Counted from the first letter of the stretch, positions 34,344-47,783 are shown. The stretch is DNA of 64,000 nt from Tetrapyrgos nigripes (GCA_013368315.1 JAACJM010000071.1:124001-188000), one strand, 5' to 3'. Translations and numbers: made by a program. Notes: generated from the letters alone by a model not told the origin.

Positions 34344-36002
34344 TCAATTTGTACTACTTTCCACGCTGCATGCATCATGCTTCCTCGCCCTCTTCCTCTT
34401 CTTCCGTCTCCTCTTCATCCTCTTGTTCGTCCTCTTCCTCCCAGCATCATCTTCTGGTGACACACCTCCCCACTCTTCCCCGTCATCTTCGTCCTCACTG
34501 GGCTGAGACTCTTCTCCATCGTCCTCTTCCCCACGCTTCCGTTTACCACCCACAGCAGTACCAGAAGGAGCCTCTCCTTCAGCCAATGTAAGACACGTTA
34601 ATCTAGTCTGCTTTGTATCATATACAGCAACAGGTTGGATCTCTATCATAGTTGCCGTCTTTTCCGAAGGAAGATCAGCAAGATCATAGACGTGGATGTT
34701 ACCGTCAGAAGAGACTGTGCTGACGATGGTCGTAGAGGTACGACCTGATGAAGGGGGAAGTGCGATGTCCAGTGTTTGAACTGCTTTTATCCTAGGTTGA
34801 CGAGGCCTAAGATAAGACACGACGACCATGGGCATGATATAAACTCACCGATTAGAGTGCCCGACCATCGCACCGATGATTTTCGGTGGATTTTCCGGGT
34901 CTGTGGAGACGTCGTAGATGGAAAGCTTTTTGTCCTCTGCCCCTACGAAGAGGACTTCCTCTTTACTGTTTACACGCAAACAGAATTTTACGTCGTGTAT
35001 CCGAGATGGGTGTGTTATCGTGTGGATGAGGTTCACTTCCTAAAAGGCAGAAGAAAGAGTATGAGCGCTTGACTCTGCAGACGAGGGAAAACGTGCCATA
35101 CAGTAGTGTAGATATCTATGCCTGAACCAGACTGCACGATAAAAAGAGAGCCATCTGTTGACCACCGGACTACCTCGCCCTCTGACCACGTCTTTTATCA
35201 GTATAAATTCTGGTAGCAAAAGGTAAGTGGAGTTTCCAACCTTTCCCTATTTTCGTACTAGCAACACCTCTCCCTCGCATCAAGTCCCACATACGCAGTG
35301 TCCTGTCTTTACCAACACTAAGAGCCACCTTGCCTGAAGGATGCACGGCGACAGAGTTTACACGACCCTTGTGTCCCTTTAATGCCCGTAAGACTGCCCA
35401 ATCCCGTGCATGGAACAGACATAGTGTTCCATCTTCAGAAGCAGATATTAGATGTGAGCGAGATGGGAAATGAAGCGACGTTATGGAGCCTGCTCGATAT
35501 GTCAACGCTGATTATTTTAGTGCTACAAAAGCTTGAACTTGAACGTACCTTCATGATGCATCAATCCTCCGATCTCCTTCTTCCTTCGTAAATCCCAAAC
35601 TTTTATGATTTCATCTGAGCTACCAGTCGCGAGCCATTTCCCTCCACTCGGTGATGCAGCGACAGTTTTTATGCAAGAAACATGAGCGGGGAAGATGAAT
35701 ATGGGTTTCAAGTTGAATGATAGTTTGTCTTCCTCGAAAGAAGTAGAGCCTTCCAACCCATATAGAAGTTTTTCATAGGATCCGGCGACAACTTTGAAGG
35801 TGCGAGGTAGCGATGAAGAAGGACCCTGCTGCTCTTCTGCTTTTTGTTTTCCTTTTCCTTTGGCACTGAGATGGACCGGTTCTTCCTTTGTCGGTTTCGC
35901 TTTCAGAATTGGTTTTGGCGAGCCTTTTGCGCGAGTAGCAAGAGATTCTTCTACCCGAGCTCTTTTTGTAGGTTTGAGAATGGAAGTAGTCGTCTTTGCC
36001 AT
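34344..36002 (-). CDS. MAK11: WD40 protein Mak11 (PAK1IP1), 60S ribosome biogenesis
   Basis: Nucleolar assembly factor for the large ribosomal subunit. After a basic leader (MAKTTTSILKPTKRARVEES) the propeller begins with FKVVAGSYEKLLYGLEG. WD repeats are visible as FPAHVSCIKTVAASPSGGKWLATGSSDEIIKVWD, HHEGSITSLHFPSRSHLISASEDGTLCLF, LKGHKGRVNSVAVHPSGKVALSVGKDRTLRMWD, IHDVKFCLRVNSKEEVLFVGAEDKKLSIYD and a final STVSSDGNIHVYDLADLP. The C-terminus is acidic, then very basic (KRMKRRRKKRKRARKHD), fitting a nucleolar protein. The start lies 127 bp from the divergent GatA start. Confidence 0.9.
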
Positions 36003-36129
36003 CGAGGTAGTCTCTCCTAGACAGACAGTAACAGCAATCACAGAAGCAAGGATGGACTCGAAATTTTTGGGCAGGGAAAAGGACGTCTTTATTTGGATGT
36101 AACGCTGATTCCAAACAACGCGCTCCTCA

Positions 36130-38189
36130 ATGTCCCTCCGCTCAAATGTAGCCCGCATCTGTTCTTCTGTTCGTCGCTACTCAAGCGATGCTCGCGCAAT
36201 CATACGAGAAAGGAACCAAAACGTCAATGCTTTTGTTTCCATCAACGAAAACTTACCCTCATCGTCGACGGAAGATCCAACTCTACATGGAAAGACGGTC
36301 GCTGTCAAGGACAACATAAGCACTTCCTCTATGCCGACGACGTGTTCCTCTGCTATGCTCGAAAGTATGTACAATTTGGAACAATTTTGACGCGTCATAT
36401 TGACCCTTGCAACTAGATTTTACTTCACCGTTTGATGCAACTGTTGTAAAGCTTTTACAAGATGCTGGAGCAGACATTGTCGGAAAGACCAACTGCGACG
36501 AGTTTGGCATGGGGTACGTCTCTTTTCAAGTACCTTGACGCTTTTTTTTCTGATGCCATTCCAGTTCTCTCAACGTATACTCGGTCCATGGACCCGTAAT
36601 CAATCCTTTCCGAATCGACGAGAGAAGGTCTGCTGGCGGAAGTTCTGGCGGAAGTGCAGCTGCAGTCGCTGCAGGAATGTGTGATTCGTATGCCAATCCC
36701 TGTTCGTTCCTTGCAAACGTACCCTGAGCAAATCATTATAGCGCTCTGGCAACGGACACAGGAGGTTCCATACGTCTGCCGGCGTCGTACTGTGGTGTCG
36801 TCGGCCTCAAGCCTTCCTATGGGTTGATCAGCAGGTATCATTGTTCTTTGTAATCCATAGCTGAGTGCTAATGGATTTTTAGATGGGGAGTAGTATCATA
36901 TGCTGACAGTCTGGATTGCGTTGGCGTTATGGCAAAGACTGTACCTGAGGTCAAGAGGGTTTTTGGTGAGCGTCTTGACTTGTATATGCTAGTTTTCGTT
37001 ATTCAATGATACATCCAGATATCCTCAATGTTCACGACGAACAAGACCCTACTTCAGTCTCAACCCAAATGCGACGCAATACGCGCCATATAGTAGACCA
37101 AATCTCTCATTCCTGGTCCAAAGACCCAAAATCCTTATCTGGGCTCACTGTTGGCGTGCCGCAGGTATTCATCGAAATTAGCTACTCATTCATTCGGTCT
37201 CATGCTCACACTTACATTCACTCCTCAGGAATATTTTCCGCGTGAACTATCACCTTCAATATCCCACTCAGTCCGACAAGTCATCCAACACCTACAACAC
37301 CTGGGAGCTAAAGTGGTCCCTGTATCTTTACCCTCCACCTCATATGCTCTAAGCGCCTATTACGTGCTGGCCAGTGCAGAAGCGAGTAGTAACCTCGCTA
37401 GGTACGATGGGATTCAATATGGTATGGCAAATTCTTGTTCTCGAGAGTCAAACACTGAATATGTATGTCCAGGTCTCCGAGTGCCCCCTCCACCTGGATC
37501 AGATCTCACAAAAACATCCAATCTCTACGCACATACTCGTTCAAAAGGATTTGGGTCTGAAGTGAAGAAACGTATACTGTTGGGAACATATGCTCTTACG
37601 GCGGAGTATGTCTCGTCTGCTCTTCATCTCTGTCTGCTGATGCTGACGCTGGCATTGACCTGCTTCCAACAGCGCATTTGACAACTACTTCCTCCAAGCC
37701 CAAAAAGTCCGTCAGCTAATACGACAAGACTTTGACCGCGTTTTTCGATATCCCAATCTTCTTATCCGGCTTCATCAGAATCACCATGTCGACTCCGGAT
37801 CCGAATTGTTATCCTTATCGGAGTCACACCATGGTCAAATAGACGTCCTGATCCACCCCTCTGCCATACAGACTGCACCACCTCTTAACGCCAACGCCAA
37901 CGCCGAATCCAGTTCCGAATCTAACGGTGAAGAACAAGACAAAGACAAAGACCAAAAGGACCGGGACCTTGACTCATACGTCCAAGACGTCCTGACAGTA
38001 CCCGCATCACTGGCAGGATTGCCTGCGATGAGTGTTCCGGTTCCTGTCTCTCTCAGTCACAAAAATCATACAGAACAGAGAGAGAGAGATAAGGGTATAG
38101 ATGGATGGCCAGTTGGAGTAAGCGTCGTGGGACAATGGGGTTGCGATGAGGTGGTGATGAGGATTGGACAGGTTATCTCTGAGCTCTGA
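36130..38189 (+). CDS. HER2: Mitochondrial glutamyl-tRNA(Gln) amidotransferase subunit A
   Basis: Amidase subunit (GatA/QRSL1/Her2) of the complex that converts Glu-tRNA(Gln) to Gln-tRNA(Gln) in mitochondria. The first residues ([18 protein letters not shown]) look like a mitochondrial presequence. The amidase catalytic triad is visible: Lys in [12 protein letters not shown], Ser in [19 protein letters not shown], and the Ser of [32 protein letters not shown]. Later blocks are [37 protein letters not shown] and [10 protein letters not shown]. The C-terminal third carries an Asp/Lys/Glu-rich insert before [18 protein letters not shown] and [13 protein letters not shown]. About ten introns. The stop is 233 bp from the convergent GH35 gene. 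Confidence 0.92.
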
Positions 38190-38422
38190 GAGCCGAGGAG
38201 GAGGAGGAATTTATTACATGACATGGGTCCACCCTTGAGGCTTCTAGTCACATTCTGGCTCTGTGCATCATTGAGGGTTCATTGATCTTCAAAGAAAGAT
38301 ATTAATCTCTTAATTTTAGGGCAAGTCATTACCGTACTATCAAGTACTTGATTGGAAACATGGATAGAACAGTACTACTAATAATCCTTTTCGTACATGC
38401 TTGGGAAGCACAGAAACGCCCG

Positions 38423-41400
38423 CTACATAGGATCAACATCAACAGGCTCGGGACGGAGGGCTTGCTGATTCTGGTAATCTGGACTGGCGTAATCCTCAAA
38501 CTGCAACGACGTGGAAAAGGTACCATCGGATACGAGTTGTAAACCTGCAATAGATCCACCATTCTTGTCCAGAGACCACAAGGACAATGCAAGAGTGTTT
38601 GTAGAGTTGCGTCGGAGAATCCCAGCAGGAAGAACAAAGAGGGTTTGAGGCCTTCGAGAAGGAAGCAAGATTAAGTCGGTACAAAACTGAGAGTGAACGA
38701 AAGGGAAGGGACATACCCAAGATTATTGATATACTTTCCAACCTGCCACCCATTGAGATAGATTTGTGCTCTGAAATTTGAACTGATATCGCTTGGCGTG
38801 ATGCTGAGCCGTACAGGGAAGTCGATTCCATCAGGGATTTTCTGGTGACTGAGGTGAGGCTCTAGAAGGATAGACATGACACTTTCACTTTACCAAATCA
38901 AATGTGGTACGGTAAAAGTTGATGCCAGCTCCAGAAACACCATCCAAAGGAGACCCAGTACTCCAAGAATCATCAGGGAAACCTGGAAGATGAGCACCAA
39001 TTCGCTCTGCATATAATCCACCTTCGTTTAAATACCCTCGGAAAGTGTCTGGAGCCTTTGCTGCTCCTCCCTAGCATTGAATTTTAGCGAAAACCTTCAA
39101 ACGACATCTGACACACCATACCTCGTTGCCCTGAAGTTTCCAAGACGTGAAGGTGGTGTTAATTCCAGTAAGAGAATATCCTCGTATACCTCGAGGCTCT
39201 TTTCCGCCATTACCTATATCCCCGTCATCAAATAACAACTAGGAATTTCTTGCTATGGCTGACTTACTATTTGTTTCTGTTATACCCATGTGGTCTGTAA
39301 GGACATTCATTAAAGGGTGATCGACGTAATCACCAAGGATGATTACACATACCTTGTATGACGACAAGGACGTTCTCCTTCCCGGATCGCAGTGCACCAG
39401 CCGGGAAAATCCAGGTATCAGTACTGAGACTGACTGTGGAATTTCCTTGGCTAGACCCAAGGAATACCCCGTTCAAGAAGGCACTGTAACCGCCCGCAAA
39501 CCCATACTGCACAGCTAGATTGACACCCGTTTCGCGGCCTGTTCCGTTGAACCGTCCTCGGAAGATGAGATTTCCACCGTAGAATCTGCGTCCGTTGAGA
39601 CGTGGTAGATGCTAAAAGGAGGCGTAGATGTAACTCACCCATACTGCTGAGAGTACAGCACTTGGGTACCTGAAAGTGGGGGAAGATTTGTGTACTTTTG
39701 GCAATGGGTAACATATACTATATTCAGAGAATGATTCACATACATTGGTTTTAGTCAGGTCCGCATCTGTGAATGAGGAATCATCAAAGTCGGGATCGAT
39801 CTCTGGCAGACTGGTTTGATGTTCAGTGAGAATCTCGGTTTGAGTCACACTCATTCTTACCTGCCTATGACTTTCCAGTTCTGCAAAGTGGGTAGAGCGA
39901 TTTGTGGGGATGATGCCTGCAGCGTGCCAGTGAATGAACCACGAGAGCTACGGGTAACCATGACAGATACCCCATTCCACGTCAATGCAGAAATACCAGA
40001 CGGTGCTACGAACTCTACTGGCGTATTTCCATTCAAATCACCAACCTGAATCGGAATTGTCCGTCAACGAGTCCCTCACATCAAATCGGACGACTCACCA
40101 AAGCTAGGGTACTGCCGACCAATTCTGCAGAACGCAAAACGTATGGTCCACTGACTAAGACGCTGAAGAAAGCACAGTCACTTCCTGCTGGTCACACCGC
40201 AACTATGAAACGTACGTCTCATTCGTTCCAATCGAGAAGAAATTGCCAAAGTCTCCGTTTCCACTGATAAGCGGAGCGTGCCAATTGTTTGCAATAGCTT
40301 TTGTCAGTAGAACAACTACGACTGATCGTCCACTGAAATTGAGACGGACAAAGTGGGTCCCATCCAATCCGTAGTTGAGTGTCAAAACTCCACCCGAGAA
40401 GGAAGAGGATACTGCTGGTGCATCGGAGGTGTCCACAGTAGGCCGAGATGCCGACAAGAATCCAGTTTCGCCAGTTTGTCCTTGAGGAGCATAGAGAATG
40501 ATGTAGTCTGTATTGTCAATGCTGCCGAAAATCCGTTCGGCAAGAAGTTTTCAAACTGAAGAACTGGAGAACCTACGTAGTCCAGGTAAAGATCCTACAA
40601 AGAGCGTTTTAGACTTGAACAATAGAGAATTGATAGTAGAACGTACTCAGCAGTTGAATACAATAGATGAGTTTTACTGGCCCCGAAAATGTAATCTGTA
40701 ACAATGATCTTGCTTTCTCTTCCATTGAAAGTGATAGTGCCTGTCCGTGGAATAGCCAATTTTCCTTGGGAAGTCTGCACGGTCAACTGAGTTGTCGTTA
40801 GGGCGAGAGACCTATTCCAAACTTGAGCAGGGCTGATTTCAGAAGAGACTGGGAGCCAACACTCACGTAGAGTCGTCGTGTCTGGTGACATAAAATCCGG
40901 CCCCAGTCCCTAGGTTCCTGAGTTCTGCGGTATGAATCAACGAATTGCTGGTATAATTGGTCCCGTTGGCTATCAATGTCGACCCAAGCAAGTCGCGAGA
41001 AACACGAAGGAAGAGACCTGGAAGTAAAGTTCAGATAAGGCCTGCTGTCGTCTCAAAGGACAAGGCAAGTACCTTGCTGCCTCATTTCATTCATTTTTGA
41101 GTTGGCGACACGATTTTCATTGATGCCTGGATAGAGTACTAAGCATCAACAGCTTATTATGAAGAGTCCATGCGGTGTAATTACCTCCTCCATAGTCATA
41201 CGATGTATATGAGACTGGAGCAGCAGTCTGGCCCCAATTTGTTCCACCGAAGAGCACTGATCATGGATGCCTCAATGAAGCTAATTGAGGTGAAGCGGAA
41301 GGGATAATTTACTGTATATATCTGTTCGGGAATTATGAGACACGCAAACGGCGAGGAGAATTAAAGACTTACTTAGAATTGTCGCCGTCTGAGCACTAAT

Positions 41401-42969
41401 GAAGAAGCGTTAGACTACATCAACATTTCAGTAGAGCAACGATCTGACGTACTAATTCTCCTTGTAAAAGACGTTTTCTGAACATCATCATCAGCGCTTT
41501 CACGGCCTTCAGAATGCAAAAGAATCTGACCATAAGTTGCATTTGTGAGATCTCCAGCTAGCAAAGCGTTAGCATCATGTCCTCCTCAGAGTCTGTACTA
41601 GCTCACAGTATTTCTCGTATCCAGTTCCTCCACGCGGCGTAATGGAACCCCATTGCAACAAGAACCCGCCTCCAAACTAGAAACTGACATTGAGTCATTC
41701 ATAGGAACCACACACTTCGTCTACCTACCTCAGCAAGGCAGAGCGGGTTATTCGGTGCCACAGCCTCGTGCGCAGAATAGTAAATGGCTTGTACTTGGGC
41801 CCACCTGCTGGAACCTTGTGGATAGGAGTCTCCACTGCCCCAAGAATCAGATACAGGTGGCAGTAGGATATAAGAGCGACTTGCCAGTATATGTTGACAC
41901 GTCCTTCTCCTGGCAAGTCAGGTGAAAAGTTGCTGAAAAAGAGACGGGAGTAAGTACTTGCGGCTTCTTGAGAGCTAAAGCTTACCCTGCTTGACCTGCA
42001 TGTTGATCATTATGGAAGATTGCTATGGACGAAGTTCAGCTGATCCGAATGCTTAGCAGATTTCAATAATCCTAAAGACGTACGGACGACAATGCCATTT
42101 GCTCTGTATGTATCAATGACCATTTGCATATACGGACTCTTCGTGGATCCTGCGCTGAATTCGTTCTCGGCTTGGACGAGAATGACTACGTAGACAGAAG
42201 AGGATCAGCAGTCATTTCAAAAACCGACAGCTCTGTTGCACATACTCGGGCCTCCCTGGGTAATTTGGTTCTTGGCAATGATTTTAGAGATAATGTTCAA
42301 GTATGGCGTCCATGCTGCAAGGCAAACGAACTGTCAGATCTTTCAATGAATTTCAGATTGTTTAAAAAAATGCACCTTGCGTGTAGTTGGGATTGTTGGT
42401 TCGCAAGTCTCCCGCGATATTTCCAACCCAACCAGGAAACCCTCCACCCGTAGTCTCACCATCTTCAGAAAAATTACGCGGGGAACAATACTTGGAATGT
42501 GAATTCGACTCACTGATATACGGTCCTGGTCTTTTGACAGTTACTTGACTGACAGTAACTGAGTTAGAGGATTGACGCACCTTGCAATCAGCCACAAACC
42601 TGCGTTCTTCGCCTCGTCAATAAATTGCTGAATGTCCCGGTAAGTACCCTCTTGGAAATCGCCTTGTCCGTCATTCGTTGATGGCTCAGGATAGTGAAGT
42701 GCCCAGTTCACGTAGAACGACACGGTGTTAAACCCATTGGATTTTACTTTCTGGAACAGGTCCGCCCAAAGGTCAGGATTACCGGGGAGTCTCCAGGGAT
42801 GGATTTCTGCGGATAAAATGAAGGTTCTCTGTCCGCGAATGAAGAGAGAATGCGAGTCCCATGTCACCTCGTCCGTCAGTCCAGTACTGTTTCGACGCGA
42901 CAGAAAGCTAGCCCCAGCTCTGCAGACGGCGAGATACCCGAGGAACAAGACGAAAGGTCGGATTAGCAT
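38423..42969 (-). CDS. Secreted GH35 beta-galactosidase
   Basis: Extracellular beta-galactosidase of glycoside hydrolase family 35, like Aspergillus LacA, acting on galactosides of plant cell walls. The signal peptide [20 protein letters not shown] comes first. Then come [28 protein letters not shown] and [19 protein letters not shown]. The acid/base Glu is in [13 protein letters not shown], and the nucleophile is probably the Glu of [14 protein letters not shown] (split by an intron). Sandwich and jelly-roll domains fill the rest, ending in [31 protein letters not shown]. More than 20 introns of about 50 nt make this the most fragmented gene of the window. Length fits the roughly 1,000-residue fungal enzymes. 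Confidence 0.9.
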
Positions 42970-43320
42970 GGATGCTACGTTCCTTCATGATGACGAGTCC
43001 CTCTTATAGGTACTGGTCCTCGTAGACAGGAACAAAAGCCAGCTGACGTCCCTTCGACACGGTCCGTCCGCACCACCAAACCGACGAGATAATGGTATTG
43101 ATGGGAGAGTAGAAGAATCATGATGTTCTCGGTTCAGTGCAGAAATCTTGTGTGCATTTGAGGTTGGAGTAGCGGTCCGATGAAGACAGGAAGAACTTCG
43201 CATGTCGTGCGACTCAACTTTAAGTTTGTGGGAGTTGTCACTTGTCTTCAACTTTCATCATGGAAAAGGTCCTTATTCTCTAGCTCACTTTGAAGATATA
43301 GCTGACGAGATTACGCAGAC
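42970..43320. promoter_or_regulatory. Divergent intergenic region, GH35 / PPR-like gene
   Basis: 351 bp between two divergent start codons. No gene seen; it must hold both promoters. No sites recognised with confidence. Confidence 0.4.
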
Positions 43321-44081
43321 ATGGATCTAAAACGGCTCTCGAATGGATACCGTTCCTTAGCAAACTCATTTCGGCCCAATTTTTTTACTCTGTCACGAGG
43401 ACGTCGAAATATCCATCATTCTTCCTCTCTGCACGCTCATGACCGTCTTAAGAGGAGGCTAGATGCGAAATTTTACCGCAAACGACACAAAAATTCACTC
43501 ATCAACCTGGGGCTTGGAAGGCAATTCGACTGTGTTTACAAGGAGGCGATCTGGCGACAGCACATATCATCGCTGACTCGGTCCGGCATTCTAATATCCC
43601 TGTCTCTACTCGTGCAGCCAAGGAGCAATCTCACGAGGCATTAATTCACCTTCCGTCTCCAGTCTCACCCCGTCTCCCAGTGCATGCACTTCTGCATGGG
43701 CTCATACGAGCTGGGATGATACAAAGAGCTTTTCAACTCTCGCAAAAGATGGTGCAGGGCGGAATTCCTATTCATATGAAGACAATGGAAGTCCTGGTCG
43801 AGAAAATGACGCGGTCATTCGATAGCAAGTACACGAAACTGTTCGAGTACCTTCGCTGGATCAAGGCGTTGTTCCCCAAATCTGACGTCCTCAGGCTCAA
43901 CCCTTCGCTACCTCGTATTCCAGAGTACAACCTCAACGCGGTCAATTTGTATAGGGATGCACGCGTACGAAGACAGGTACAGACGGATCGCACTTTCCGT
44001 ATGGGCATGATCGTCGGGTTGTTGCAAGGGGGTATCTTTACTACTGCGGTGTTCTTATCTATCTTTACGGGACTGTTTTGA
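43321..44081 (+). CDS. Putative PPR-like mitochondrial protein with C-terminal membrane segment
   Basis: Begins MDLKRLSNGYRSLANSFRP and continues basic and low in acids, as mitochondrial presequences do. After an intron whose acceptor is probably before 43545, a second exon reads GGDLATAHIIADSVRHSNIP, then HALLHGLIRAGMIQRAFQLSQKMVQGGIPIHMKTMEVLVEKM. The spacing and residues of that last stretch resemble a pentatricopeptide repeat. The end is a membrane segment, MGMIVGLLQGGIFTTAVFLSIFTGLF. The donor of the intron is uncertain. No named orthologue recognised; role in mitochondrial RNA or membrane is a guess. Confidence 0.55.
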
Positions 44082-44244
44082 AGGTGCTAAGCAGGTGAGT
44101 GTATGGACTACATATAGTAAAATCATCGCTAACTAGGTCTACATTAGAGCAGTATATTGCGTATTATATATCCCCCATCATGTCATGATTAAAATTTGAA
44201 AATATTCCTGTTCAATGTATGTCTACCTTTCTGTCTACAACCCT

Positions 44245-45758
44245 TCAGCAGAAAGCGGTGCCTGAACCAATACCGAAGTACTGCTTGCCAGCAATTGTCA
44301 AATTAAGTAAAGCGGCTGAGACCAACAGCTACTCACTGTGTGATGGGCCTTGACACTATTTCTCAAGAGAAGGGAATCAGAGCAGGTCTGATCCTCGCCG
44401 TTAGCATCGCACTGTTTTGTTGCCTCTGGACTGGCTGGGTCGGCAGTCTGCCAATATTCAATCCCTGTTGTGTTTTCAGTGTAAAGTTTACGGACAGGTG
44501 TGTTCTTTCTTCAGTTGCTGAAACTTAAGAAATGACTGACCGTGGTGTTTGTAACCAAGGGCTTGCGGGGGTATGCTAGGAACTCTGCACACAACCGCGG
44601 TCAGTAAAGCGGAGGTCTAATCAAATGAATACACGAACAAATCATCAATGTGAACAGCTGAATTCGAGGTGTCAGAGGCGATTATCTTTTGAAGCAGATT
44701 AGCGACCTACCACGGAAAGCATTAGTTCCAAACAAGTGGTTTACAAATTCTGCGCCGACAGAATTAAACGTCCTCGGTTGACCATACGTGAACATGCGTG
44801 TAGGGCTAATAAGGTCAAAGTCCAGATCGTTACTTGTTCGTCAGAGGCCTGAAGACGACTAAGGCATACATACTTGTCAGGGAAATTCTGCGTCAGTGCA
44901 ATACCCGCCAAACTCGCCAGGGCTCCTCCAAGAGAGTGTCCCGTCGACACCAAGCTATAGTCAGGGTAAGAGTCGAGCTCATCCTGGACAGTGCATAATA
45001 CTTCGTCTGCCACAGAGTTCCACCTACATTTGTCAGCTTTAGACCAGGCCAAGCATTTTAGGAACCGTGGTTACATACGCTGTTAAAAACCCTGTATGTA
45101 CCAGGGATCCGACTGTCACAGCATACATGTCAACGGGAACGGGTTTCCACAGCTTGCATAACTGGAGACTTACTTGGCGCATTTACACCAGGAGACTCAA
45201 AGGGGAGCATCACGAATCCAGCGTCGAAGAGAAAATCAAGAACCGACGAGCTAGAGAACGTTATTGCAGTGAGCCTGTGTCTCTCGTCCTACTTGCGACC
45301 TACTGACGTATACTTGCCTTCCACGAAAGGACACGACAATTTCACGCCGATTGTCATCGCGAGCAATGAAGCCTTGAGTGTCCGTGATATTATTCTGGAA
45401 CTAGAGTGAGATGATGTCAGTGAAGTCATTTGCACCGGACCAACAAGTGGTGTTTACTTCGGTGACAAGGGTATTGTCATTGGGGCTTGCGCATGAGTCC
45501 AAGTATGCCGAGGATGCATCTAGAGAGACGTCAGTCAAATCCATCTCGGATCATTGTAAGACCATACTCACACTGGAAGTAAAACTTTAGATCATCAAAC
45601 GTAGCTGGAAGTCGTTAAGCGCGCTGAACTATATATAAGAGAGCAAAACAGTGGGTCGGACCTTCGTCAATGGATCTGGTGGAAAGAGTGGCAGGGGAAC
45701 CGCTCCCAAGAGCCGTAATGCCGACGGAGAATAACTTCAGAAACGCAGTCGAGCGCAT
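44245..45758 (-). CDS. Secreted class-3 lipase, copy 1
   Basis: Extracellular triacylglycerol lipase or esterase of the Thermomyces/Rhizomucor type. The signal peptide is MRSTAFLKLFSVGITALGSGS, then a short propeptide ending in a Thr/Arg-rich stretch as in its paralogues. Core motifs are DTQGFIARDDNRREIVVSFRG, SLVSTGHSLGGALASLAGIAL (nucleophile Ser), FTYGQPRTFNSVGAEFVN, and a C-terminal KAHHT-YFG holding the catalytic His. Cysteines at the end (QTCSDS, GTAFC) fit a disulfide. The intron after SFRG appears to use a GC donor. This is the most diverged of three paralogues; copies 2 and 3 are closer to each other. Confidence 0.85.
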
Positions 45759-46282
45759 GAGACGTTTCTGCAGTACCAGCTGCGAAATGCTTTGGGAAAG
45801 CTATACTCGTTCGTTTTCGAGGGCCAGAGGCTTTATACATTTTGATACACGATCGGTGATTTGAAATGCTTCAGATAGTTACGGGTGGGGAGCGAGGCTG
45901 TCATAAGGATTCTAGTCTGCCAACTTCAAACATGTATTTCGGGAGAATGCAAAACGATAAAAAATTGTCACAATCTGGCAGGCCGCAGGAGGTCCTTCGG
46001 CGCCCATTAATATCGGAGGTGAATTGGTTCTACATGTCGTTGAACTAGAGATCGGATTGCCCCTCTACAGGCCGAAACAGAGCATAATCGTACCAAGGTA
46101 GCGGAGGTTTTGTGACATCACAACAGCTCCGATCTGCGTGGATTTTTTGTGCTTTTGCACGGCGGATACTACTTATTCGCCTACTGATGCTGCTGCTAAA
46201 ACTTCTCAATGATGATATTCTCAAAAGAAACCTAGGTTTCGCAATCGCAGAATACAAATGATGTTCACATTATGTCTTTACT
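45759..46282. other. Intergenic between lipases 1 and 2
   Basis: Promoter of lipase 1 (TATATATAAG at about 45630 lies inside intron sequence and is not the promoter) and 3' flank of lipase 2. The stretch about 46181-46282 is repeated downstream of lipase 3 at about 50883-50983. No gene seen. Confidence 0.5.
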
Positions 46283-47783
46283 TCAGCAGAAGGCAGTGCC
46301 TGCAGCGATACCGAAGTACTGTATACCGACCATCAATAAAGCCGAAGACAACTGCGTCAAAAATCGACTCACCGTAAGATGGGCCTGATCAATTCCCTGG
46401 GACGGAATGGAAGCGGAGCAGGTTGGGTCCTCGCCGTCAGCAGCGCATTTCTTGGTTGTCTGCGCACTGGCTGGGTCGGGATTCTGCCAGTATTCGATGC
46501 CTATTTGTGGTGTGAATTTTACTTCTCTCTCCAAAGATCAAAAATGAACGCACCGTGATGTCTGTAACCAAGGCTTGTAGGGATGATGGTAGGTACACTG
46601 TCGCAGATGTCATCGAAAGCGGGGAAATACCCAAAACAATTGTACAAACCCATCGGTAGTGTGCACACCTGAATGTGTTGTGTCGGCAGTCATTATGAAG
46701 GAGTGCGATTTCAAGACCTACCTCGGAAAGCGTTAGCCCCAAATTGCTGGTTGATGAAAAGTGCCCCGGTAGGATTAAATGTTCGAGGTTGACCATACGT
46801 GAACATGCGTGTAGGACTAATGGGCACAAAACGCCGGGTGTTACTTCGCCTCGTTTCAGCCACATAGTTGACAGAGTATACATACTTGTTAGGGAAGTTC
46901 TGCTGCAGCGCAATACCTGCCAAACCTGACAAAGCTCCTCCCAGGGAGTGCCCCGTCGACACTAAGCTGTACCCTGGGTGTGCAGCGAGCTGAGCCCGGA
47001 CAATGGTCAAGACTTGAGCTGCGACAGAGTTCCACCTATGCTGTGTTAAATCGGAGACAATGCTCGAGTATCGAAAACTTAAGAAGCTACATACGCAGTC
47101 AGGAAGCCGGTGTGTGCCAGAGAGCCAGCTGTTATCAAGTATCTCAGCTCACCGATAACGCCTTGTCTGTTACAGTTGGCACAAGACTTACCGGGAGGTC
47201 TTACACCAGGAGAAACGAAGGGAATCAGAGCGATTTCGGCGTCGATAAGGAAGTCCGTCGCTGCCGTGCTGAAAATCCAAGGTAAAACATGGTCACAGTG
47301 AGTCTCATCCTACTATGGTTTATTGGCATGGACTCACCTTCCCCGAAGAGCCACGACAATTTCACGCCGATTGTCATCGCGAGCGATGAAGCCTTGAGTG
47401 TCGGTGACGACATTGTTGAACTGCAGAATGATAATGTCAGGTTTATCCTACGAAAACCGTGAACAAGAATAATGCCCTTACCTCAGTGATCAGTGTATTG
47501 CCATTGGGACTTGCACAGCTGTCTGCATACGCAGAGGATGCATCTAGGCAGAACACCGTGCACGTCAGTTAAATGGATCGTGATCAACGGGTCGTGCTAT
47601 ACTACTTACACTGGAAATAGAACGTCAGGTCGTTGAACGTAGCTAAAAGCAGGCCGTCAACATAGAGGAACATACAAGCTCAGTAAACGTACCTTGGTCG
47701 ATGGCTCTGGTAGAGAGGTTGACAGGTGAACCGCTCACAAGAGCAGTGATACCCAAGAGGACGATGAACGACTTGAGGAACAT
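46283..47783 (-). CDS. Secreted class-3 lipase, copy 2
   Basis: The signal peptide MFLKSFIVLLGITALVSGS is followed by PVNLSTRAIDQ. Exons then give FNDLTFYFQYASSAYADSC, DTQGFIARDDNRREIVVALRG, DFLIDAEIALIPFVSPGVRPPG, SLVSTGHSLGGALSGLAGIAL, FTYGQPRTFNPTGALFINQQFG, VHTTDGVPTIIPTSLGYRHHG and QGIDQAHLT-YFGIAAGTAFC. The catalytic triad is therefore Ser in GHSLG, Asp in HTTDG and His in QAHLT, as in the Thermomyces enzyme. About ten introns. The 5' flank (to about 48005) and 3' flank (to about 46181) are shared with copy 3, so the duplicated unit is roughly 1.8 kb. Confidence 0.88.

Noticed and set aside
33802..34347. 181-codon minus-strand frame rich in Phe, Leu and Ser, resembling a membrane protein
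   Set aside because: Antisense of the Lys/Glu-rich tail of GPATCH1; composition explains the hydrophobicity.
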